Shown: positions 48,596 to 57,545 of the stretch, one piece after another
Layout: every line of letters starts with the position of its first letter
How positions within the stretch are numbered: the first letter of the stretch is position 1
DNA from: Gnomoniopsis sp. IMI 355080
Lineage: Eukaryota > Ascomycota > Sordariomycetes > Diaporthales > Gnomoniaceae
DNA: 64,000 bases
Direction: 5' to 3'
Assembly: GCA_027946555.1 (NCBI GenBank)
Contig: JAPEVC010000138.1
Coordinates: forward strand, 1 to 64,000
Made by a program: the position numbers and the translations under genes
The notes under the pieces: model-generated
Database searches by the model: none
What the model was told of the DNA's origin: nothing
Seen by the model: only the letters and a program-made list of their open reading frames with translations

Positions 48596-50431
48596 CTAAT
48601 GCGATCCATTCGCAGCCCCGTTCGTCCCATTCGCTTTATTCTTCTGCCACGGCAGCGGCTCCGTAGCGACTTTGACAGGGCCAATATCACCACCTTCAGC
48701 ATCCCTCCTCCGTTGCCATGCCTCGATATCCCGATGGTCTACAAAGTTGCCGTGCAAACCAAGTTTGAGCTTCAACGGCAAATGAACCACCGCCAACGGA
48801 CCCTGCGCCAGGTTCTGCGCGTCAAGAATCACAACATCGTTCCTCAGCACGTCGAGGTGGTTCAACAGCGCAACCAGATACCCCTCGCCCTCGCCGCCGC
48901 CGTCCTTGGGGATGAACGCCGGCTCCTGGAAGGTACACGTCGGCCCCGCCCAGTACACGTCCTCCTTTCCTTGCGCGAGCGGTTTGTCGAGATCCCACGT
49001 GTAGTGGCCCAGGCAATTGAACAGCCCGCCCGCAGGCGGTCCGCACTTGGCAAAGTCATATGGCCGCGCCGGGTCGACTTTGGACAGCCAAAAGTGCTTG
49101 TACTTTTTTGTCACCCACCGATCGTCAATGCGGCTGAACTCGCCATTGGTGGGCCACACAAGCGCGGGCGTGATGCGTGTGTCGGTCTTGGCTTTGGGGT
49201 CGAGGATCCAGCGTGTCGTGGGGCTGGTGAAACGGTTCGGGCCCGGTTGAAAGTCTGCGGGTTTGGGGTCGGGTGGCCACCAGAAGAAGACGTTGCCGTC
49301 GGCGACGGTCAGGTCGATGACGACGTGGCCTTCTTCGTTCTCAAAACAGCCGGCGACATGACCATGGAAGGCTGAGAAGAGGTGTTAGTGTGAGATGCGC
49401 GGCCAGGGAGGAAAAGAAAGGGGCCTGGGTTGAACTGACCATTGTCGGCCCTGAACCAAATGATATCCTCGCTTTTCCCGCCTCGTCTCGGCACCAGGCC
49501 GTACCACTGGTCCTCATTTGGGTCCCAGGCAAACTTCTCTCCCGCGTTCTTCATCCGATCCACATTCACCTTGATCGGCGTCAATGGCAGCACGACATAA
49601 TTCTTGCTCACGCCCATATCGTGGATCATGCCCGCAAAAGGCGCTTTATACCAACACTCCTCCGTCTTCTTCCCATCTGCATCAATCGTCCACACCACCA
49701 CATCACAACTCCCATCGTTGCCGTCTCCCCCGGCCTCGTACGCAAAGCAAATCATCTCTCCGGTCTCCGGATCAAATTTGGGATGTGCCGTAAACGTCGG
49801 CGCCTTGATCTGGCCCTCGAAATCATACCGCCCCAACGTCTCCAGCGTGACGGGGTCCATCGCAAACGGCGGGCCGTCCTCCTTGGAGGCGAGCAACATG
49901 CCGCGCCAAAAGGTGATGTTGGTGTTGCTGGCAGTGCGGATGACGCCTTTGACGGCCTCATTGTCGGTCCACGGGTTGCGGTAGCGGCCAAACAATGCGC
50001 CGCGAGCAGCCGTCTCGGCTTTGTAGCGGTCTGTCTGCACGTAGCGCTGCTTGAAATCGGCGTGGCCATTAGCGATGCGGATTGCAGTCACTGAGCCATC
50101 GCCGTTGAAGTGGATGTCATCTTCAAACAGAGGTGGGAAGCGCGCGTCGGGTTGGATGCGGTAAAAGGTGCCGTTACTGGGGGCGTGTCAGAATGTTATG
50201 TTCAGAAGGGAAGAAGATGTAAGGAGACCATCAAGCCGTGGCTCACATGTCATGAGGAATGGTCCCCGTCACTTCAAGATCAAAGATATCACCCTCGAAT
50301 CGCGAGGGTTTGTTCATGCCCATGAAAGCAGCGGAGTCAGGAAAGGTCGTCGCCTTGCCCGGCTCCGCGAGCTTCCCGGCCGTGTAGCCAGGCCGTTTGA
50401 CAGCGGGCGCTATGTCGAAGATGTGTGCCAT
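48596..50431 (-). CDS. Carotenoid/stilbene-cleaving oxygenase (RPE65 superfamily), three exons
   Basis: Exons: 50431-50247, 50176-49440, 49371-48596; introns of 70 and 68 bp keep the frame, giving 565 residues. The superfamily cleaves C=C bonds of carotenoids, lignostilbenes or resveratrol with a non-haem Fe(II) held by four His. Candidates for these are H193 (FTAHPKFD), H247 (MIHDMGVSKNY), H310 (AFHGHVAG) and H514 (LHGNFVD), at family-like spacing. NGTFYRIQPDARFPP and the PHD at the first splice are also typical. There is no signal peptide, so the enzyme is cytosolic. It shares a 662-bp promoter region with the SnoaL-like gene. The wording resembles the fungal lignostilbene-dioxygenase side of the family more than retinal-forming enzymes. 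The substrate is not shown by the sequence. Confidence 0.92.
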
Positions 50432-51093
50432 AGTTGTGTTATGTGGTGTTCACAGAACAGCAGCCAGGTCTTGACTAGTTGGTAGCTGTACGCCAACAGA
50501 CGTGGAGCAGAACTTTATAAGACCACAAAGCTACGAGCAAGTTAGGTATCCTCTGGCTTCAAGTCCGGATCTCCCGATTTGCACGCGACGCACTTGGCGG
50601 AATTTCATCCAACGAATGTTGCTATGCTCCGGAATATCTGAAGAACCCGACCACTCGTTCGACGTAGGTTGGTGGTTGAAATCGTCTTGGCCCAATACAA
50701 GACCCTACCTCCTGCATAGATTCTCCAACATGGAACGCGCACTTCTGTAAGCCGAACCGCGGCAGGTAGTATTCATGGCATTGTCGAACGGTGGTGCAGC
50801 AGAGCGAGGACTATGCGAAATGCGGGGACCCCGCGTTTGAGCTGTCCACGAGGGTGCGGCAGTTCGCGGACCTGGTTGGGGTCGAGCTTGGATCCTGGAA
50901 GCTCGTTGACGATCCCGTCTAGAAGTTGTGTACTGCATAGTGTACGCACGGCGGGGGTAATAGTTATATATGCCCCTCACTGCCAGATTGTGGGGGAATA
51001 TAGGTACTACAACAACAATGCTCACTTGCTCCAAGAAGTAGAGACATTTGAAACCTTGTCATACGAATCTATAATTATTTGACGGCTTGAAAT
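50432..51093. promoter_or_regulatory. Bidirectional promoter of the oxygenase and SnoaL-like genes
   Basis: A 662-bp gap separates the two divergent ATGs. It has one TATA box on each strand: TTATAAAG for the oxygenase at 50513-50520 (about 85 bp from its ATG) and TTATATA for the SnoaL gene at 50964-50970 (about 125 bp from its ATG). No gene is hidden inside. Co-regulation is inferred from the layout only. Confidence 0.55.
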
Positions 51094-52269
51094 ATGGAAG
51101 CTGAAGTAGCTGAGTTAAAAAAGCAAGTCGCAGCTCTGACGAAAGAGTTGACTCGCGTGTCTGGTAAGTACTTTATTTCTATAGAGAGCCGAAACCTCAC
51201 ACAGCTTCTTCAAATTCCGAGCTGGTTGTGAAAGATGTAGAAATCTTGCTGACATTTTTCTTAGATGAGTCCGAGGTTCGCAAGACTCACTTCAAGTATG
51301 GCTACTATCTAGACAAATGTCTTTACAATGAAGTGTGTACATACATCATCTTTCATCCCGCCGTTGCTTTACCCCTCGAGCAAACCGTCTTACCACTTCA
51401 TATATCACGACGATAGCATATGGACTAATTCTGAACCCCAGGTCGTCGACCTCTTCGCAGACCATCCAGACGCCTACGTAGAATTCCTCGGCTCCCGCTA
51501 CCGCGGCAAGGCTGGCATCAAGCGCCTCTACCAGGGACGCTTCCAGAACCTCTTCGTCAAGGGACGGAATGGTCCCGTACACGGCTTCCTCCTCGACCAC
51601 GCCATGATGCAGGACATTGTCGATGTAGATTCCACCGGAACACACGCGTGGGTGCGCATGCGCGCGCTCATGAGCGCCGGCACGCACCAGAGTGTGGACG
51701 AGACGCACCCGCGCGGACATGTGCAGTGGTGGGAGGGCGGCGTGTACGAGAATGAGTATATCAAGGAAGGAGGGATCTGGAAACTGTTCCGGTATCGATA
51801 CTTTCCCTTCTGGCATGGTAAGCCTTCTATATATATATATATTCACTCCCCCCCCACCCATACGCTCCGTTGGTTCGACAGTCAATGCTTACCACACTGT
51901 GCCTTAATTTTAGGCGAATTTGAGAGTGGTTGGTCACACACAAAAAAGAACTACATCCCCTGGCCGACCCAAACCTACCCAGAAGACCCGCTCGGTCCCG
52001 ACGAGATCCTCGAGCAAAAGATGCTCTGGCCCGACACGCGCGTCATCCCTTTCCACTATCCGCACCCCGTGACGGGCAAGAAGATTGCCGATGACGATCT
52101 GCGCGCGCCGGGCTGGGGTGAGGATGTGTCGACGAGCGAGAAGCCGCTGACGCTGGAGCTGCCCAAGGGACAGAAGCGGGAGGGCGCGGTCGAGGGCGTC
52201 GCGCAGAGTGAGCCGGGCACCAAGATCTTGCCCGAGTTGGTGCAGAATAAAGTGGTGAACGGGGCTTGA
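51094..52269 (+). CDS. SnoaL/NTF2-like fold protein, four exons (51094-51163, 51265-51332, 51442-51817, 51914-52269)
   Basis: Predicted 289 residues; all three introns keep the frame. Residues 1-23 form a short coiled coil (EAEVAELKKQVAALTKELT). A SnoaL-like alpha+beta cone fold follows: KYGYYLDKCLYNE, VVDLFADHPDAYVEFLGSRY with RGKAGIKRLY, then DIVDVDSTGTHAWVRMRALM, HVQWWEGGVYENEY and WKLFRYRYFPFWHG. The C-terminal third is Pro-rich, with WPTQTYPEDP and HYPHPVTGK. Such proteins include polyketide cyclases, dehydratases and isomerases; the active residues differ by subgroup and I cannot choose. Its divergent pairing with a C=C-cleaving dioxygenase suggests work on an aromatic or isoprenoid product of that enzyme. 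That is inference. Confidence 0.85.
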
Positions 52270-52510
52270 GAGGAGACTTGGGAGACGCAACTGCGTTTTT
52301 GGCTTGGTGATCGTACGGCTCATCCGAGGAGCACGTTTCGGGGGATCTTTATTGATCTCTTTCGCGGGGGAGACTAGGACTCATGGAGTACACAATAGGA
52401 GACTTTCAATTCACACGTGGAGCTTTGGATGGGCCTTGGGGAACGCGCTCGTCAAGCTGGTCGACTTCCATGAGGACGGACTGGATCTGTTGCTCAATGC
52501 ATACAATGAT

Positions 52511-54535
52511 CTATGCTTTCTTCTTCAACGTCAGCGTATCTCCCACACTACCATCATCCCCCTTCACCCATGTCCAACTCAACACCTTCTCACTCTCGAC
52601 CGACAGCCTTCCAAAACCATAGTGCTCGTCATCCAAGAACTTCGTGTAGGCCGCAATGGCATCCCCATCCAGCGTGCTGTGACTCTCAATCATGCCCGCC
52701 GCGCCATTGATGATGTGTGTCATGCTCTTGCCGGGATTCGTGTAGTACGTATTGTTATCCACCACCGAACCAGTGTCGATCGTCCCGTTCGCGCCCAGCG
52801 GCAGCAATCGCTCATACCAGTGGACGTGACCCGAGAGATACATGTCGACCTCGTACTCAAGCAGCACACCCTCGAAAGCCGCGCGCAAGTACGTCTGGTA
52901 GCTCGCCGTTTCGGTGCTGTACATGGGCCGATGACTCATAGCGATGATCCAGGGCGTCTTGGTTCGATCCACGCTTTTCAGATCTTTGACCAGCCACTGG
53001 TACTGCTCGTATGCCGTATTGTCGTAAATCTTGTCGTCGTCAATCGCACCGAATGGGCCCGAGTCTGTGACATAGGTCTCGTCTATCGTGGGGTGCGTCT
53101 CGTTAGTGTTGTCACCCTCGGCAATGTCACGGAGGAAGGGCCACTCGGGTGAGTCGGCGTAGTCGGTCTCGCCGTCGAGGGAGACGAAGTGTACGAGGCC
53201 GTAGTCGTAGCTGTACCACATGTTTCCGACGCCGCCGGATTCGGGACCAGGGGCGCGGAAGCGATTTTGAAAGGCTGTGAAATTACTGCAAGGGGCGTTA
53301 GCATTCGTAGTATACTGTTGGATGTCTTAATTATAGAGGGGAAAAAGGACATGCCGCTGTGATGGTGGGCAACTGTAGTAAGTCAAATTGGTAGCCGGTG
53401 CAGTGGAGTTGGCCTCGTCGTTATTCAGATAAGCCGTGAGAGGGTTGCCAGGGCCGTCGAACTCGGCGCAAGAGGCCTCGTGATTACCGGGAAGGACCAT
53501 GTACGGGACTTTGAGCGTGATGTTGTTGAACCACTGCTGCCAGAGGTCCCAATTCGCTTCGTAGACCACCGAGATGTCACCGCCAAGAGGGCCGCCTTGG
53601 TTGGGATGTTCACCCGCGGGAAGTGGCGTGTTGTAGCTCTCGGGGTAATCGCCAGGTGGCAGCTCGGAGCTTGTGCCGTTGTAGCAGACATCCCAATCGC
53701 TTTCGCAATCGAGAATACCAGAGTACCAGTCTGTCACTAGTCAATATGTGGTCAAAAGATAGAAGAGTTCGGTAGGGCTGCTCACCATCGGCGTAGGAGA
53801 TGTCACCACCATGCCAGACGAAGCTCACGGAACCATTGTTGACCTCACGAAGCAAAGCCGCGTACGTCCCATCGGCATTGGTGTAGCCCATGTCGTTGAT
53901 GACAGCGATCGAAAAAGCCTTCGAACTGCCAGCTACTGCGGCCGTCTTGAAGGAGAGGACGTCAGACTGGGTGGTGCCATTGCTAGCGGCAATCTGGTAG
54001 TAGTATGTCTTGGCACTGGAGAGGTCTTCAATCTGCACATTGTGGAAATACTGGCTGCACTGCGTGGCCGAGAGCAGAGAGCAGGGAGGTGTGCGGTTGT
54101 ATCTATCTTATCATTAGCATATGTGCGGCATAGAAGTGAGGAAGGATAAACACACGTAACAGTCGTCCCTGTCGCGAGACACGTCAAGTTTTTCTCGTTC
54201 TCGCCCCAGAAGATGGTCGGGTCCTCATCCAAGCCGAACGGGGTCTGGAAGTGAATGTTGATGCCGTTGGGGATGTACGACAGCGAGATCACGTTAATGT
54301 TGTTGGTCGCATTCTTGCTCGCAGGCACAACAGCTGGTGGCTCCGTCAAGCGCGGGAAGCCCTTGCCAGGCACGCCTTTGATAGACGGATCGACCCAGTC
54401 TCCTACGGGATACTCGGGACCTGTATATGGGAAGGCCGTGTCGACGTCGCGAGGAGTCTTGCCAGAAGTGACGTCTGTAGGGGCTGCCGTTACGCAGTAG
54501 ACCGCGCCGAGGAGGGCGGCCGCGGAGTGCTTCAT
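52511..54535 (-). CDS. Secreted purple acid phosphatase, four exons, one GC-AG intron
   Basis: Exons: 54535-54156, 54102-53786, 53730-53355, 53285-52511, giving 615 residues. Signal peptide MKHSAAALLGAVYCVTAAP. An N-terminal fibronectin-III-like domain spans about 80-215, followed by the metallophosphoesterase domain with all five blocks: VINDMGY, GGDISYADD, LPGNHEA, MSHRPMY and SGHVHWYER, which bind the Fe/Zn pair. It releases phosphate from organic esters outside the cell. Introns 1 and 2 are GT-AG. Intron 3 (53354-53286) joins SQR to NFTAFQ only if its donor is GCATGT, a non-canonical GC-AG intron. The available GT nearby would bring a stop in frame. It converges with the SnoaL-like gene. 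Regulation by phosphate is expected for the family but no site was verified. Confidence 0.93.
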
Positions 54536-55632
54536 GGCGGCGAGGCGGGGGACCGGTGGTGACGGATATGTGAGATCGGTGAGCAGACTGCTGCCGGATA
54601 AGGACTGAAAGGCGCCATGGTGAGAGGGGTATCGTCTTTTATTTTACTTTTTTTTTCTTGTTTTATCTCAGCTCAATCGCAATGTCGCAACGGGAAGGAG
54701 AGATTTTGGTTGCTATCGGCCTACCCGGCAAGGCGGCCTGCATTAGCCTGGTGCAAGGGAGCAGCCAGTGTATCCCACTTCCATGTCATGTCTTTACGAT
54801 AGCCTCCACAATTGTCCGCATACAAGCTGATAGGACAGTGCGGGTGTTCGATCAGAATGGTGAGCGAGCTAGCACTCACAATATACATACATACTGTGCA
54901 TAGTAGTATCTTGTAGGGGTGCAAGCACTTCATCTGCTCACCAATAACACGACTCAACAACATCACGACTTGCGGGGCCTTTCCAGGTTGCCGGGACGCG
55001 GAAGCATCACTGTCCGTACCGTTCGGTCAGCTCACCAATGCAGCGGCAGCCATTGGATGGCCGATCGATGCAGGAACGGTGTGCTTCTGCTGAGTCCTTG
55101 CCAGTCGTATCTTCGCGTCGGCGCATGTGGGTTAGGGCAAACGTGGCGAGCTGCTTGATCTAGTTAGCCCAAGACGAGGGTTGCTTGCCCAATACCTGTC
55201 AAAAATTGCCGCTTACTTACCGCTTTCAGCTCGGTGACCTGGATTTCGATATGAAGGAGGTGGAATTATGATTTTCGACAAGACCTAGGATTGAGTTCTG
55301 ATCCACGTGTTTTTGTCACTCTGGCAGAAAAGCTTAACTCCTCGAAAGCAACGCTGTAAATTGGCGCACGGCTATCCCGGGTGAGCACCTACATACACAG
55401 AAGCCCTGACCTGTGATATTCTCAGAAGAAAGCAATCGAAATGGCAATAACCCTCACTTTGTCCCCCGGTGACCGCTGGATTGTCCTTCCCACCTAATTG
55501 TCCCCCAAAACACCGAATTCACATCCATATTCACCATGTTCTGTTTGTCAACCTTCCGTTCCAAAATTCCCAACTTGTGCAAAGCTCCTCGTGCTGGCGC
55601 ATAGGATGGAGCCGAATGCTCTCTGCTTAGAC
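54536..55632. other. Intergenic, 1.1 kb
   Basis: Promoter of the phosphatase (-) and terminator of the Lys-rich protein gene (-). A T-rich run occurs near 54640-54662. No coding content is supported. Confidence 0.5.
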
Positions 55633-57001
55633 CTAGGCTCCGCCACCCATCATCTTAGAGCCCTCCACCTCCTTCTCAACAGCGCTCTCGTTGGTAGCAG
55701 GCTCCTTGTGCTGGCGCTTGCGGCTCGGTTTGCCACCAGTAGCAACAGCAGCGGAGGCCTTACGCTTCTTGCCGCCGCCATTGCTGCAGGAGGCTTTGCT
55801 CTCGCTGCTGGGCGTAGTCTTGCTATCGGCTGGGAAAGCAAACTTGCCGTTGGGCTGCTTGCGGTACCCCAACGGCCGACCGACCCGGCGCTTCACGGTG
55901 GTGGTGGGAGCAGCGGCGGGGACAGCGACAGGCTTCTTGTCGGCGCTGGGGGCGGTCGTCTTGGTACTGGCTACTTGCTTCTTGCCACTGGCGGTGGGCT
56001 TCTTCTCGTCTTTGGCTGTCTTCTTGCTGCTGGTAGCCTTTTTGATGGATGGAGGATTAGTAGTCGCCTGCTTCTTACCGGCGGCCGGCTTCCCAGAGCC
56101 AGCGGTCTGCTTGCTAGTTGAGAGGATGTCGGGTGTGGGTTGGGAAGCCACGACAATGGTGTTGCCGGTGCCTACCTTCCTTCCCTTTTCCTCCTGAGCA
56201 AAAAGGGAAGTAGCTTCGGTAGCAACTTCACGATTCAACGTGATCTCCTCATCCCCGTCTCCCAGCTGAGCCCTGGTACAGTAATAGCCGGAGAAAGCGT
56301 TGATGGGCGCCTTCTGCTCAAGGGTGGCAGCAGGGCTGTCGCTGCTGTTCAACGTAACCATCTCATCCTCCTGGTCCTCCTCAGCGATGGAAGTCAAAAC
56401 GGTACGGAAATTGTGTCCCTTTTTCTCCTTGTTCTTCTGGGCAGTGGCAAAAGCCAGCCTAGCAGCGCGGGAAGGAGGGACGCAGGACACTAGCCGGCAT
56501 TTTTGCCTGGTCTGCGACTCAGCTTTAGCCTGTTCGGCCGCCGCCAGGAACTCATTGGTGAGGTCTCGTGCACTAGCATCGTAAGGTAAGCCACGGACGA
56601 ACGAGTTGGCGTCTCGTTGGCTGATGGCAGCGGCGATGTTGCTGGTGTGCTGGGCGGTGTCGTAGGATTGACTGGATGACGAGTCCGTGTTGGCGATGTG
56701 GGTTGAGATACTTGGGGCAGCAGCTTCCTCGGTGGGCATGCGACCATAAAACTCGTTGTGGCTTTGGCAGGGCTCATATTTGCTCAGGACTGGGGAAAGT
56801 GCTTGTGTGTCAGTGAGTCGATACGAAGAGGCAAAAAGACGGGGGCGGGATGGGGTTCTCACGAAGGTGGACAGCTTTCTCGACCCTCTGCGGGGAGACA
56901 CCATCGTTGATGGCCTCCTTGACAGCTTCAATCACTTTGAAGATTTTGTCTAGCTGAGACATCTCCTCCAGATTTTGCAAGGCATTTGGTTGAGAGGCCA
57001 T
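55633..57001 (-). CDS. Lys/Ala-rich protein with an AT-hook-like motif, two exons (57001-56863, 56789-55633)
   Basis: Predicted 431 residues. The N-terminal 60 residues look folded and helical (QLDKIFKVIEAVKEAINDG, VEKAVHLLSKYEPCQ). One 73-bp intron (GTGAGA...CCCAG) splits this part in frame. The rest is disordered, Ser/Thr/Ala/Lys-rich with many KK pairs. KRRVGRPLGYRK near residue 350 resembles an AT-hook (R-G/V-GRP core), and KKRKAS and KPSRKRQHK look like nuclear localisation signals. It is probably a nuclear DNA- or chromatin-associated protein; that is an inference from composition. It starts 544 bp from the helicase gene in the opposite direction. I recognise no family. Confidence 0.75.
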
Positions 57002-57545
57002 GTTGGGGAAAGTGATCAGATGGTACCTAAGTAGGCAGATGATGAAGGTGAGCTGAGATGCAAGGCAAAGACAGGTAAGCCACGCTTGGTTGTGAAGTTC
57101 AGATGATAGAGCTTCTGAGCTTGAGTTTGGGTTCGGGGGGGGGGGGGGAATGGAATGGAGGGAGTTCAGGATGTGAATCACAACAAATCCCAGAAAGGAT
57201 TCAATTCGACAACAGGTGACAACCACCTACCTACCTAGGCTACCTAGGACTCATCGTAGAGCTGACGGGGGTCGTCCTCGCAACATACCTACCTAGGTAA
57301 ACTGATACACCTTTTTCGAGTTTTCCCTTCTCGCCACACTTTTCTGCTTCCTTTCCAAGACTCCTTCCTGATCTTATCCTCCATCAAAGACATATTTGAT
57401 CTACCATTCTCTGAGAACAACGATTTCTCGATCACTCTTGCATCACCTCGGACAAGAGTACTGCCACACAGCCTGTTACTCGACGTCGTCAGTCAATCAC
57501 TTCGTCCGCAAACCGCGTTTGACTTCTTACTGACAAGGAGACTAG
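57002..57545. promoter_or_regulatory. Divergent promoter region with poly(G) and TACCTAGGTA elements
   Basis: This 544-bp gap serves the Lys-rich protein gene (-) and the helicase gene (+). It contains a run of 14 G at 57135-57148 and CCTAGG-type elements at 57231-57248 and 57287-57299. The helicase side is pyrimidine-rich before the ATG. No TATA box is evident on either side. Confidence 0.5.

Noticed and set aside
48440..49375. 311-codon open frame on the plus strand
   Set aside because: It lies opposite exon 3 of the carotenoid oxygenase, whose protein is clearly family-like, so this is a shadow frame.
49390..50094. 234-codon open frame on the plus strand
   Set aside because: Shadow of carotenoid oxygenase exon 2.
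52304..53152. 282-codon open frame on the plus strand
   Set aside because: Shadow of the phosphatase last exon, which carries the GHVH and SHRP motifs.
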